Of a stretch of DNA of 64,000 nt, positions 43,555 to 52,710 are shown piece by piece. How positions within the stretch are numbered: the first letter of the stretch is position 1; each line of letters opens with the position of its first letter. Location of the stretch: the NCBI GenBank assembly GCA_965226825.1, contig CBDDED010000003.1:1116001-1180000 (forward strand), given 5' to 3'. The position numbers and the translations under genes were made by a program. Origin of the DNA: Io17-Chloro-G2 sp965226825. GTDB lineage: Bacteria > Chloroflexota > Dehalococcoidia > Lucifugimonadales > UBA3495. A model generated the notes under the pieces. It was not told the origin of the DNA and made no database searches. It saw only the letters and a list, made by a program, of their open reading frames with translations.

Positions 43555-44559
43555 ATGCAATCCAACAATGGAACAAGGCGTTTATACATAGGGATGCACG
43601 ATGGCGTTTGCGCCGTTTCCAGCGTAGACGGCGGCAAAATCTGGCAGCAGTCGCCGGTCCAACCGTTGGCCCACGCCGCCGCCCGGTTGTCGGCCAGTTC
43701 GTCAGTCCCGACGCGGGCGTTTCTCGCGGCCTACGAGGCTGGCCTGTACCGGACCGACGACGGCGGTGAGACCTGGAAATCCCTGGATACCTACCCTTCG
43801 GACTACGCCCACAGTGTGCTGGTGCACCCCCAGGACGAGCAATTGGTGTACGCGGGCAGCGAGCCCGCCTCGTTGTTCCGTTCCCAGGACGGAGGGGAAA
43901 GTTGGGAAGAGTGCGCCGGGTTCCGGGAGGTTCCCGAGTCCGCATCCTGGAGCTTTCACGCCCCCACCAGGGATTCCCACGTGAGGGACCTTCGCCTGGT
44001 CCTGGACAATCCCAAGTGCATGTTCGCCGGGATTGAAGTCGGCGGGGTCGTGCGCTCCGATGACGGTGGGGAAACCTGGCGGCAGCTGGAGGGCGTCCAC
44101 GACGACGTCCACTGTATCGACCTCAGCGCCGAACAACGCCGCAGCGTATACGTCGCAACCGCCAGGGCTCCTTACCGGAGTGACGACGGCGGAGAAACGT
44201 GGCGCCTGATCAACCAGGGGCTGGAGCGTCCGTACACGCTGCACATTGCAGCCGCGCCGGATGACACCCAAACAGTGCTGGTGACCGTATCTGCCAACTC
44301 CAGGAGGGGCGAACCCCAGCTTCAACGTTCCACCGACGGAGGCGAAACCTGGAACCTGGTCACCGATATCGGGAACGGCTCCGAGGCCAGTGACATGGTG
44401 GTCGCTTTCGACTGGGACCGCGCCGACCCGAGACGCGTGTATGCGGGTACTGACGACGGTAGGATCTACGAAAGCGAGGACCGGGGCGAAACCTGGCGTC
44501 AGCTGCCGGTGAACCTGGGTACTATCGCCGTGGGAGCTATGGTGGTGGGCGCCGCCTAG
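43555..44559 (+). CDS. Asp-box (BNR/sialidase-like) beta-propeller protein
   Basis: A 334-aa protein with at least six Asp-box repeats of the form SDDGGETW: YRTDDGGETWKSL, FRSQDGGESWEEC, VRSDDGGETWRQL, YRSDDGGETWRLI, QRSTDGGETWNLV and YESEDRGETWRQL. They are spaced about 50 residues apart and build a propeller of the VPS10/sialidase/YCF48 type. No signal peptide or sialidase catalytic RIP motif is seen, so it is probably not a sialidase and may be cytoplasmic. AGGGGAGTGG precedes the ATG. Confidence 0.88.
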   Translation: MQSNNGTRRLYIGMHDGVCAVSSVDGGKIWQQSPVQPLAHAAARLSASSSVPTRAFLAAYEAGLYRTDDGGETWKSLDTYPSDYAHSVLVHPQDEQLVYAGSEPASLFRSQDGGESWEECAGFREVPESASWSFHAPTRDSHVRDLRLVLDNPKCMFAGIEVGGVVRSDDGGETWRQLEGVHDDVHCIDLSAEQRRSVYVATARAPYRSDDGGETWRLINQGLERPYTLHIAAAPDDTQTVLVTVSANSRRGEPQLQRSTDGGETWNLVTDIGNGSEASDMVVAFDWDRADPRRVYAGTDDGRIYESEDRGETWRQLPVNLGTIAVGAMVVGAA

Positions 44560-44680
44560 GTCTCGACTCCGCCCGGGAAAACCACTCCACCCAGGAAAAC
44601 CACGAAGGGTACCCGCGCTCCGGGTTAATCCGGCCACTGGCCATTCCGGCAAAAGGTTAAGCTAGGGGCGCGGGCAATCG

Positions 44681-45928
44681 CTACGTTAACCCCGGGTCTT
44701 CCTCTGCCAGCAACTCCTCCGCCCGGGCGAGGATGCGTTCCAGCCGTTGTTGTTCCAAGTCCCGGCTTTCCAGATATAGCCTTAACGCCTGCATCGGTTC
44801 CAATTGCCTTTCGGAACCCGAGTCCAGGCGAGTCCGGCGATTTTCCCCGGTAATCTCCCGGCTGATGGCTGTAACGTAGTGGGCGGGCTGCAACGCCTGC
44901 CTGATATCTGCCTCTCTCAAGCGCCGCTCAGCCTCCCGAGGCAGGTTGATACGCACGCGCACCACGGCATCGTTAACGTCTTTTCGGCCGATGGCCCGTA
45001 TGACGACCTCGGTGGGGTCTTCATCCCCCGCAAACACCGTGGCGTCCACCGTCACGAATGGCCGGGCCGTCAGGGGATGGAACGAAAAATCAACCAGCCG
45101 CCGGCCCGGTGGCGCCGCAGGGTCCAGGTCGACGACGCAAAACCCCTTTTCATCGGCCTCTTCGCTGAAGTCCACCCGTTGCAGGCTGCCGGAGTAGGCG
45201 ATCACCGGCGGGTTCCATCGCAGCACCTGATGCTTGTGAATGTGGCCCAAGGCTACGTAGTCCACCTGGGGCCGTCCCAACGCCCCAGCCAACAGGACAT
45301 GGTCCTGCCCTAACATCATGGACCGCTCGCTGCTGTTCGTCGCGCCGTTTACGGACACGTGACCCAACAACACCGCCGGCAGGTCCGGAACCAGTTCGGA
45401 GGCTCTCCGGTCGATGGCTGACGCCATCCGGTCCTGAATGGCGTCGCGGACCTCCACGATCGTCAGCCCTTTGGATTCCTCCCGGGTCAAAATTCCGCTG
45501 CGCCGGGGCCATGGGACGGCCAGCACCTGTAGATCGCCGGACTTGGTGTGAATGAAGTAGTTTTGCAGGCCATCCGCTACCGTCACGCGCGGGAGTTGGA
45601 GCGTACGGAAAATCTCCACGGCCGTGGCCCTGCTGACAACGCTGGGCAGGTCGTGGTTTCCGACAAGAAGGACCGACGGAATCCCGGCATTGGACAAACG
45701 GGCCAGCCGGGTAGCGAACTCCCGCTGGTGGGTTTGGTTGGGGTCGCGCCCCTTGTAGGCGTCTCCCGCCAACATGACCAAGTCTACGTCTTCGGTCAGA
45801 GCCCATTCAACCACCTGGTCCAGGGAAAAAAGAAAGTCGTTCAACCGGGTGGAAAAGCCGGTGTTGGGGTCCACCCGACCGTAGTTCTCCACCCCGATAT
45901 GCAGGTCTGAAAAGTGCAGAATCCGCAC
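44681..45928 (-). CDS. SbcD-like DNA repair exonuclease (metallophosphoesterase)
   Basis: A 415-aa calcineurin-like phosphoesterase of the SbcD/Mre11 group. The metal-site motifs come in order: RILHFSDLHIG, LVMLAGDAYKG, LLVGNHDLPS, LGHVSVNG and LGHIHKHQVL. The C-terminal third is the capping/DNA-contact region. GTG 45928 is chosen because GGGAGGAAATCC lies just upstream and it gives the normal family start; the longer frame to 46045 has an atypical N-terminus. The ATPase partner SbcC usually lies next to it but is not seen here. Confidence 0.9.
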   Translation of the reverse strand: MRILHFSDLHIGVENYGRVDPNTGFSTRLNDFLFSLDQVVEWALTEDVDLVMLAGDAYKGRDPNQTHQREFATRLARLSNAGIPSVLLVGNHDLPSVVSRATAVEIFRTLQLPRVTVADGLQNYFIHTKSGDLQVLAVPWPRRSGILTREESKGLTIVEVRDAIQDRMASAIDRRASELVPDLPAVLLGHVSVNGATNSSERSMMLGQDHVLLAGALGRPQVDYVALGHIHKHQVLRWNPPVIAYSGSLQRVDFSEEADEKGFCVVDLDPAAPPGRRLVDFSFHPLTARPFVTVDATVFAGDEDPTEVVIRAIGRKDVNDAVVRVRINLPREAERRLREADIRQALQPAHYVTAISREITGENRRTRLDSGSERQLEPMQALRLYLESRDLEQQRLERILARAEELLAEEDPGLT

Positions 45929-46126
45929 GGATTTCCTCCCACCAACCCAACTATACTCCCAGGCCCAGAACGTCGGAAGACCCTCACCGGAGTCGGAAAA
46001 TTGTCGCCACAGGTTGCCGACCGGCCTGCCACCCCTTGTTGACAAGGCGCGGTGGGGTTCCTAGACTAGGGTTAAAGTCCGCGGGCCAACCGCTGGCAGA
46101 TTTTACCGGGTTCAGGGTAATTTTCC

Positions 46127-46828
46127 ATGACCACCGCTTTACAGCTTTTCTCTCTCCAGGAACTTGACTTGGCCTTGGACGAAATCGACCAACGACGGAC
46201 CAAAGCCCAAAGTGAGCTTGAAGCCGGCGTTACGTCGGAAAGGCTGGAAACGGCCCTCCAAAACGCCAGGGAGAGTTTGGAGTTAGTCCGCAGCCAGCAC
46301 CGGGAACAGCAGGCAGACGCCGAAGACCAACGAAACCGGTCAGCGGAATTGGACCGCCTGTTGTATGGCGGAGAACTCACCAATCCACGAGACTTGGAAA
46401 CCCTGGAAAAAGAGGCCGGCAACGTGCGCAGCCAGGTGCAGAACCGCGAGACCAGGCTGCTGGAACTATCCTTGAGGGCGGAAGAATACCGGAACTCGTG
46501 CACGCAGCTGGAGAAACAGCTTGAGGATCTCCGGGCCCGGTGGGAAACCCGCAGTGCCCAACTGAAAGAACAGGTCGCCGGCCTGGATTCTGAGTACGAG
46601 GAACTGGCGGCCCGACGAAAAAAGTTGGCGGCCACTTTCGAACCCATCGCCGTCCAGAAATACGAGGTTTTGCGGAAAGCCAAAAGCGGCGCCGCGGTAG
46701 CCAAGGTGTTGCGAGGGCTATGCCAGGGCTGCCGGATGTCACTGCCAACCCGCCAACAACAACAGGTCCGCAGTGGCCGCCAGACCGTCCACTGCAGCAG
46801 CTGCGGCCGTCTCCTCTGCAACGGCTAA
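46127..46828 (+). CDS. Coiled-coil zinc-ribbon protein (CT398/DUF164-like)
   Basis: A 233-aa protein with a long antiparallel coiled coil (about 5-180, Glu/Gln/Arg/Leu-rich heptads) and a C-terminal C4 zinc ribbon CQGC...CSSC. This is the CT398/YpjB-like DUF164 architecture, in which the hairpin-shaped coil has been linked to nucleic-acid or secretion complexes. It lies directly before the RNase P RNA promoter, a common neighbour in this gene family. Function in this organism is not known. Confidence 0.85.
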   Translation: MTTALQLFSLQELDLALDEIDQRRTKAQSELEAGVTSERLETALQNARESLELVRSQHREQQADAEDQRNRSAELDRLLYGGELTNPRDLETLEKEAGNVRSQVQNRETRLLELSLRAEEYRNSCTQLEKQLEDLRARWETRSAQLKEQVAGLDSEYEELAARRKKLAATFEPIAVQKYEVLRKAKSGAAVAKVLRGLCQGCRMSLPTRQQQQVRSGRQTVHCSSCGRLLCNG

Positions 46829-46935
46829 GGCTTCGAACCAGGGGCTTTCATCGGTCACTCAATCCCCCTTTTATTCTCGCTACGACGGGGGCGGCGCGGG
46901 ACGCTTTGAGCGCCCGTAGTTAGGCCACCCCCAAC

Positions 46936-46965
46936 TTGACCCTCTAACCATGGCGATGCTACAGT
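46936..46965 (+). promoter_or_regulatory. Promoter of the RNase P RNA gene
   Basis: TTGACC (46936-46941) and TACAGT (46960-46965) with an 18-base spacer. The predicted start near 46972 lies just before the first stem of the RNA. Confidence 0.65.
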
Positions 46966-46974
46966 TTCCAGGGA

Positions 46975-47430
46975 TGACTCGTGTGGACTGGGTGACCGCC
47001 TTCCCAATGGACCGGGGAGGAGGAAAGTCCGGGCTCCACTGGACAGGGTGCTGGGTAACTCCCAGGCTCCGGCAGGGATTTTCCCGGGCCGGGGATGGAA
47101 AGTGGCACAGAAACATACCGTCCGCTCGACTGGTCTACTCCGATGGGCTGCACCGGGCGGATAAGGGTGAAATCGGACGGTAAGAGCGTCCGGTCGTCTG
47201 CGGTGACGCAGCGGCGGCCAAACCCCACCTGGAGCAAGGCCAAGTAGGGGGACTATGGGTGTCCGGCCCGTCCCCGGGTTGGCCGCTTGACCCCGGCGGA
47301 GACGCCGTCCCGTATTCCATACGGGTGTCCTGGTGCTAAGGCTTCAAGCCTGGGCTTCCGGGGTGGGCTAGATAGATGGTCACCATCCGCCAAAGGCGGA
47401 AACAGAACCCGGCTTACAGGTTTACACGGC
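46975..47430 (+). ncRNA. rnpB: RNase P RNA, bacterial type A
   Basis: The catalytic RNA that removes 5' leaders from pre-tRNAs. The universal core GAGGAAAGTCCGGGCTCC lies at 47020-47037, the conserved AGATAGATGGTCACC near 47370, and ACAGAACCCGGCTTACAGG at 47402-47420. The P1 helix closes as CGTGTGGA (46980-46987) with TTTACACG (47421-47428), including two G-U pairs. About 450 nt is long for type A, so some stems are extended. Boundaries are accurate to a few bases. Confidence 0.93.
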
Positions 47431-47530
47431 TCTCCCCATTCTTATCCGATCTTAGTCCGCAGCTACCTGCGTCCTGCTCCAAACACGTTCTCGAACACGT
47501 TCCGAACAGACGCCCCGCCCGAGGTTGACA

Positions 47531-48040
47531 TTGGATTATCGGCAAGAATCGTGCCGGACCGTCGTCCAGGGATTGGAAGCCATCGGAATCCAGTACTTCA
47601 TCCACGTGCCGGATAGCTTCGGCGCGCCGGTGATTGCCCATTTCGATTCCCACCCTGATGTCCGCTCCTTCCCGGTGGCGAAAGAGGAGGAGGGGATTGG
47701 AATCGCGGCCGGCTTGGCCATGACCGGGAAAAAGTGCGTTCTGTTCTACCAGGACACCGGGTTGGGAAACTCCATTGGCGCAATCACCACCTATGCCGCC
47801 GCCTACCACGTACCCATACTCCTTCTGGCGGTGCGACGGGGCGGATTCGGCGAGTTCAATGCCGCCAACTATCTTTTCAGTGAAACCGCCATTGACATGG
47901 TCGATTCCATGCACGTCAAGGCGTTCGTTCTGGACTACCGAGTCCCTTTGGACCAATGGTCGTCGGCCATCGAGAAAGCCTACGATTACTGCCAAATGAC
48001 CCACCGCCCGATCGTGGTGTTTTTGAATCTCAAGGACTAG
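47531..48040 (+). CDS. ThDP enzyme, pyrimidine-binding subunit (sulfopyruvate-decarboxylase-alpha-like)
   Basis: A 169-aa half of a split thiamine-diphosphate decarboxylase, like ComD of sulfopyruvate decarboxylase or the N-terminal half of phosphonopyruvate decarboxylase. The catalytic Glu lies in VAKEEEGIGIAAGLAMTGKK, and QDTGLGNSIGAITTYAAAYHVPILLL is the helix lining the site. A TTG start follows GAGG. It begins 102 bases after RNase P RNA and is followed by the ThDP-diphosphate-binding subunit. The 2-oxo acid substrate is unknown. Confidence 0.85.
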   Translation: MDYRQESCRTVVQGLEAIGIQYFIHVPDSFGAPVIAHFDSHPDVRSFPVAKEEEGIGIAAGLAMTGKKCVLFYQDTGLGNSIGAITTYAAAYHVPILLLAVRRGGFGEFNAANYLFSETAIDMVDSMHVKAFVLDYRVPLDQWSSAIEKAYDYCQMTHRPIVVFLNLKD

Positions 48041-48050
48041 GAAACGTACT

Positions 48051-48629
48051 TTGCCGGCGCAGCGAATCGAGGCCCTCCGACTCATTTCCCAGCGGTTTCC
48101 CGACGACCCGGTGGTGTTCACCTGCGGAGCCACCAGCCGCGAGATTGCTTCCCTGGAGCGACGGGAGAACCACCTTTGCGTGGTCGATTCTATGGGGTTG
48201 GTCAGCTCTATCACCCTCGGCCTGGGCTTGGGACTGGCGGAATACCCGGAGCGGCGCGTGGTGGGGGTTGAGGGCGACGGCGGAATGCTGGCCAACCTGA
48301 ATTCACTGGCCACCATAGGTTACCTGCAGCCCGGCAACTTGCTCCTGATTGTCCTGGACAACGAGAGCTACGCCTCAACGGGGGGCCAGCCCACGTTTAC
48401 AACGAGGTTGGACCTAGCCGACATTGCGGCCAGTTGTGGGTTCAAGACATGGAAGACCGACGACATCGAATCTTTGGACCAAGCGATCTCCGAAGCTGCC
48501 GAAACACCAGGGCCGGGATTCATCCTGATGAAAATCGATCCGGGCAACGCCGAGGTGCCCCTGCTCTTGGACGACCCTGTGGCCCTGGGAGACCGATTTA
48601 CTCGATGGTTGGGCGCGGTGACCGCGTAG
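48051..48629 (+). CDS. ThDP enzyme, diphosphate-binding subunit (sulfopyruvate-decarboxylase-beta-like)
   Basis: A 192-aa subunit with the ThDP motif GVEGDGGMLANLNSLATIGYLQPGNLLLIVLDNESYASTGGQPT: GDG begins the metal/diphosphate loop and Asn ends it. Together with the preceding gene it rebuilds a complete 2-oxo acid decarboxylase active site across the subunit boundary. A TTG start lies 10 bases after the previous stop, so translation is coupled. A PHP gene and hydratases follow on the same strand. Confidence 0.87.
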   Translation: MPAQRIEALRLISQRFPDDPVVFTCGATSREIASLERRENHLCVVDSMGLVSSITLGLGLGLAEYPERRVVGVEGDGGMLANLNSLATIGYLQPGNLLLIVLDNESYASTGGQPTFTTRLDLADIAASCGFKTWKTDDIESLDQAISEAAETPGPGFILMKIDPGNAEVPLLLDDPVALGDRFTRWLGAVTA

Positions 48630-48862
48630 CCACTGTGACCGACCAAAGCTCTGGACCGACAGAGGCTCAGGTCCAGCCGCGGCGATTCCGCGGACAGGTT
48701 GGCCGCATGAACATTGGCCTGCGCGCGCCGAAATACGTGGAAGCGGTTGATGATTCCATCACTTACTAATATCATGGTCAGGTTGTCCCTTGCAGAGCCG
48801 AGGCCGGGCCCCATTCGCCTGGTTTTGGTTTATGCCTTGTCGATTTAGCGAGTTTTTCTTAA

Positions 48863-49522
48863 ATGATGTATCTGGATTTGCACAGCCACTCGGTTTCATC
48901 CGATGACTCCCGGGCTACGGTGGAGCAGTACCTGAAATGGATTCAAGTGCTGCGGCGCCGGGGGTATACCGTCGACGGGATCGTGCTCACCGAGCACCGC
49001 AAGTTTGACTTTGATCTGGACTATTCCACGCTGGCTACAGACTACGGTGTGCTGGTGATGAAGGGATCAGAGCTCGACACGCGATTCGGCCATTTCCTGG
49101 TGTACGGCGTGACCGAGAGCCTGGCCCGGGATATAGACTTCGGGGACGTACGTATGGATTCCCGTGAGTTGGTCAAGGCGGCCCGACACCATGGCGCGAT
49201 TGCGGTTCCCGCCCACCCGGGCCGAGCCGGGATTGGACTGGCGAATTACATCGAGCAGGGTGAGACGTTCGACGGCCTGAACATCGTGGAAAAATTGAAC
49301 GGCGGCAGCCGTCCGGGCGAAAACGAACTGGCCAAAGACCTGTGCGACCGCGGTGGTTACCTGGGGATCGGCGGCAGCGACGCCCATTTGACCAGCCACG
49401 TTGGCGCCTGCGTTACCCGTTTCCCTTCCAATTTCAGCACCGAAGCCGAGCTGGTAACCGCCTTGCTTTCTGGAGACTTCCAGCCCGTATGGCTGGAAGA
49501 GACCGCCGCAGTTGACCACTAG
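48863..49522 (+). CDS. PHP-domain phosphoesterase-like protein
   Basis: A 219-aa PHP-domain protein. It starts MMYLDLHSHSVSSDDS (metal ligands HSH), continues with VLTEHRKFDFD, KGSELDTRFGHFLVYG, AVPAHPGRAG and GGSDAHLTSHVG, each holding a predicted metal-binding His, Asp or Glu. Members cut phosphoesters with two or three metals. The small single-domain form fits a phosphatase or nuclease-like role. Substrate unknown; the upstream ThDP pair gives no firm clue. Confidence 0.88.
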   Translation: MMYLDLHSHSVSSDDSRATVEQYLKWIQVLRRRGYTVDGIVLTEHRKFDFDLDYSTLATDYGVLVMKGSELDTRFGHFLVYGVTESLARDIDFGDVRMDSRELVKAARHHGAIAVPAHPGRAGIGLANYIEQGETFDGLNIVEKLNGGSRPGENELAKDLCDRGGYLGIGGSDAHLTSHVGACVTRFPSNFSTEAELVTALLSGDFQPVWLEETAAVDH

Positions 49523-49666
49523 AATCCCTCCGGAGTCCTCGATAATGCTTGGTAATGGGTAGCACGGTGGCCTGCCGGCGACCGATTGCCGCAACCCAAA
49601 CCCTTTGAATATCAACCAACCGTTGGGCAAAACCCGTGATAAAAGGCCGGCGAAAGGAGCCTGAGA

Positions 49667-50113
49667 ATGGCGTTGGAGTTGGATTACAACAAGTCCCTCT
49701 ACGGAGTGGAGCATCGGGCCGGTCCGTTTTCGGTAACCCGGGAGCTGATCCAGGCTTTTGCCCACGGTATCGGGGAGACCGGCCCTGTCTTCACCGACCT
49801 GGAAACCGCCCAGACCGAGGGCTACGCGGACTTGTTGGCGCCGCCCACCCTCTGCACCATATTCGTCCGCCAGATCCAGTTGCCCAGCATTGACCTGGAG
49901 TTCGGAAAAATCTCCATGCACGCCGGCCAGCGGGTGCAAAGCGTAGCCCCCATTCTGGCGGGGGACCAACTGAGCGCTTCATCCCATCTCAAGGATGTAT
50001 ACGCCAAGACCGGCCGTACGGGCACCATGGTCTTTGTGGTCTGGGAGACCACCTTCAGCAATCAGGACGGAACAGTGGTGGCCGAGGTTGAAGAGTCCTT
50101 CGCCCGCCGGTAG
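49667..50113 (+). CDS. MaoC-like dehydratase, N-terminal-type subunit (FAS1-like)
   Basis: A 148-aa hot-dog-fold protein of the FAS1/HadA-like MaoC group. The N-terminal helix FSVTRELIQAFAHGIGETGPVFTD and strand-loop YADLLAPPTLCTIF are typical. The hydratase catalytic Asp-His pair is not obvious here; it usually sits on the partner subunit, which matches the neighbouring gene. Reaction: reversible hydration of an enoyl- or unsaturated acyl-CoA. Confidence 0.87.
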   Translation: MALELDYNKSLYGVEHRAGPFSVTRELIQAFAHGIGETGPVFTDLETAQTEGYADLLAPPTLCTIFVRQIQLPSIDLEFGKISMHAGQRVQSVAPILAGDQLSASSHLKDVYAKTGRTGTMVFVVWETTFSNQDGTVVAEVEESFARR

Positions 50114-50205
50114 TGGTTCAGGAATAAATTCAGGTCGCACCAAACCCGGCTTTGCGCTCAACCAAAGCCTGGTCGGTTAAGGAGCCTGATAGGTTAAGGA
50201 GAAAG

Positions 50206-50628
50206 ATGCCATACTTCGAGGACTTGGACCTGGGAGACGAAATCGGGCCCCTGGAGATTGAGGCCAGCGACGAACAGGTTTCGGCGTTCTGCTCCATTTG
50301 GGACCGAGAAACGCCCAGCAGGTTCACCGACGGCGCACTGGCCGCCAAAAGCGGCCTGCCAGGTCCCATTATCCCAGGAATCATGAGCATGGCTTTGATG
50401 GCCCGCCTGTTCACCAACTGGGCAGGGCCCGGAGCCCTGAAGGACATGGACGTGGTGTTCCGGCAGCCTGTGCCTCACAACAAGCCGCTGGCTATATCCG
50501 CGACCATTACCGACACCCGGCAGGACGACTCGGAAAATATCATCGAATGCGACATTTTGATGACCGGAACCGCCGGGGAGCGATACGTTGGCGGCAAGGC
50601 GATTCTCTCGCTTCCCAGCAGACCCTGA
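50206..50628 (+). CDS. MaoC-like dehydratase, second subunit
   Basis: A 140-aa hot-dog-fold protein that pairs with the gene before it. MPYFEDLDLGDEIGPLEI is the family start, SGLPGPIIPGIMSMALMARL the hot-dog helix and VVFRQPVPHNKPL the strand. The usual catalytic D-x4-H hydratase motif is not present: the sequence reads WDRETPSRF where DxNPxH is expected, so the Asp/His pair is altered. ATG 50206 follows AAGGAG. Substrate unknown. Confidence 0.82.
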   Translation: MPYFEDLDLGDEIGPLEIEASDEQVSAFCSIWDRETPSRFTDGALAAKSGLPGPIIPGIMSMALMARLFTNWAGPGALKDMDVVFRQPVPHNKPLAISATITDTRQDDSENIIECDILMTGTAGERYVGGKAILSLPSRP

Positions 50629-50678
50629 CTCTCAGGCAATATCTTCCACCACCCACAAGGAAAAGGAGCGGGATAACC

Positions 50679-51584
50679 ATGCTGCAAAGTCTTCGCCAGG
50701 TGGCATTTTTGGTTCGGGACATGAAAGAAGCCGAAGCCCTCTACCGCGATACCATGGGGATGGAGTCCTGCCGCACCGGCGAACTGGCCCAGTTTGGAAT
50801 GACCAACTCCATTCTGCACGCCGGGCAAGGCACCTTTGTAGAACTGTTGCAGCCAACGGGGGCCGAATCCGCCGGGCAGCGGTTCCTGGACCGGAGGGGT
50901 GAAGCGCCCTACTTATTGATTTTCGAGACAAAGGAATTCGACCGACTGATCGAACACTTGACGGGCCTGGGAGTACGAATCACCGGACAACGCGAGGGTC
51001 CCGTATCCAAAACCGCGTTCATCCATCCCTCTTCGACCAACGGGGCTTTCCTGGAAATCGTCGAGGTAACCGACCCCTCCGTGACCTGGCCGGCGGGCGG
51101 CGACAATTGGCGGGAGAGCAAGCCGTTGACCCGCCGGCTGCGCCAAGCGGCAGTATTGGTCAAAGACCTGGATGCGGCCACGCAACGGTGGGAAGAGATG
51201 TTCGGCATTCGGCCTACCAAGCGTTTCCAGGTTGGATTTACCGACCTAGAAATAGCAATCATGCCCCTGGGAGACAATGAAACATTCATCGAACTGGCCC
51301 AACCAACCAGCGAAGACACGCCTTCAGCCCGGTTCTTGAACAAATACGGAGAGGGCATCTACCTGACCATCTACCAGATCGACGATTCCCTGGCCATGGA
51401 CTCCCGGCTCGAGCAATTGGGAGCCCGATACACCACTTCCAGGCGGACCGACAATTACACCAGCACCGGGTTCAACAGCATCTGGTTACATCCCGGCTAC
51501 ATGAAAGGGGCCTTCACCCAATTGTCCCAGGTCCTCGACCCGGTCAATCCCTGGCCCCCCGCGGGAGACGACTGGTACAAATAG
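50679..51584 (+). CDS. Two-domain VOC-family protein
   Basis: A 301-aa protein with two VOC modules (about 1-145 and 150-301), each starting with an RQVAFLVRDMKEAEALYRDTMG-like or RQAAVLVKDLDAATQRWEEMFG-like strand-helix. Both end with a GAFLEIVEV or GAFTQLSQV strand holding the metal position. Duplicated VOC proteins act as extradiol dioxygenase-like enzymes or binding proteins. ATG 50679 follows AAGGAGCGGG. It lies 50 bases after the second MaoC gene and is probably in the same operon. Confidence 0.88.
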   Translation: MLQSLRQVAFLVRDMKEAEALYRDTMGMESCRTGELAQFGMTNSILHAGQGTFVELLQPTGAESAGQRFLDRRGEAPYLLIFETKEFDRLIEHLTGLGVRITGQREGPVSKTAFIHPSSTNGAFLEIVEVTDPSVTWPAGGDNWRESKPLTRRLRQAAVLVKDLDAATQRWEEMFGIRPTKRFQVGFTDLEIAIMPLGDNETFIELAQPTSEDTPSARFLNKYGEGIYLTIYQIDDSLAMDSRLEQLGARYTTSRRTDNYTSTGFNSIWLHPGYMKGAFTQLSQVLDPVNPWPPAGDDWYK

Positions 51585-51731
51585 CCAGCGGTCGGGGTCA
51601 GCGGATTTTAAGTTTTCCTGGACAAAGCCGCCGCCAAAACACCGCGCCGCAGCACCGGACGCCGGGCCCGGTGGTAAAATTTTTGGCGACGCAATTCCCA
51701 ATCAAAGATCGACGAGGAGCAGGGGCAGGTT

Positions 51732-52580
51732 ATGTACGACCTAAACGGTAAAATTGCAGTAGTCACCGGCGCCGGGGGCCGCCACGGAATCGGCCGGTCT
51801 ATAGCCCTGCGCCTGGCCCAGGAAGGGGCCGACGTGGTGGTGACAGACATCCAGCGGAGCACCGACCGGATGCGGGAAGAGGACCGGGCCGCAGGATGGC
51901 GGGGACTGCCCAGCGTCGTTGACGAGATTGAGGGCCTGGGACGCCAGTCTTTGGGCATATTCTCCGATGTTTCCGACAGCGGCCAGGTTGCCAACATGGT
52001 GAAGCAGGTTATTGACCGGTTTGGCCGGATCGACATTCTGGTGAACAACGCCGGCTCCCAGCCGGGCCGCGACCGGGTGCCGGTGATCGAGTTGGAAGAA
52101 GACGCCTTCGACGAAGTAATGCGGGTAAACGTCCGGGGGACTTACTTGTGCTCCAAGGCCGTTGCTATCCACATGATCGGCCGCGGGGGCGGCGGCAAAA
52201 TCATCGTGATTTCCTCGGGCGCGGGCAAACAGGGCATAGCCCGTTACGCCGCCTACTGCTCGTCCAAATTCGCGCTAATCGGCTTCACCCAGTCCCTGGC
52301 CCAGGAGCTTGGTCCCCACAAAATTAACGTCAACGCCATCTGTCCCGGATTGGTGAACACCGAACGGGTGGACTTTATCGCAGCGGCCCTGGCGCCGGAG
52401 GGGGAGTCGGCGGAGGAACACCGGGCGATGATGGTGCGGGGGCGGGGCCAGTCGGTCCCCATGGGACGGATAGCCGAAGCGGAGGATATCTCCAAGGCCG
52501 CGGCTTTTCTGTGTTCCAGCGAGTCCGATTACATGACTGGCCTGTCCATCAGCGTGTCCGGCGGCTCGACCATGAACTAG
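51732..52580 (+). CDS. Short-chain dehydrogenase/reductase
   Basis: A 282-aa SDR. Cofactor motif TGAGGRHGIGRSIA (about 13-26), an Asp at VVTDIQR (about 39) suggesting NAD, NNAGSQPG, and catalytic Ser/Tyr/Lys in ISSGAGKQGIARYAAYCSSKFA. There is an insertion of about 20 residues (MREEDRAAGWRGL) after the second strand, typical of a subgroup with longer loops. It is the last of the MaoC-VOC-SDR run. GAGGAGCAGG precedes the ATG. Confidence 0.93.
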   Translation: MYDLNGKIAVVTGAGGRHGIGRSIALRLAQEGADVVVTDIQRSTDRMREEDRAAGWRGLPSVVDEIEGLGRQSLGIFSDVSDSGQVANMVKQVIDRFGRIDILVNNAGSQPGRDRVPVIELEEDAFDEVMRVNVRGTYLCSKAVAIHMIGRGGGGKIIVISSGAGKQGIARYAAYCSSKFALIGFTQSLAQELGPHKINVNAICPGLVNTERVDFIAAALAPEGESAEEHRAMMVRGRGQSVPMGRIAEAEDISKAAAFLCSSESDYMTGLSISVSGGSTMN

Positions 52581-52710
52581 GCTTGGCTTGGAACCAGGCT
52601 CACGGGGACCTGGTTCCCCGGGGTGTTCCGTTTCCTTTTAGGGTCTGCTCACAGCAGACCAATCATAGACTTCGCCTGTTGCCCCGTTTCTTGTTGGTGT
52701 AATAAGCAAC

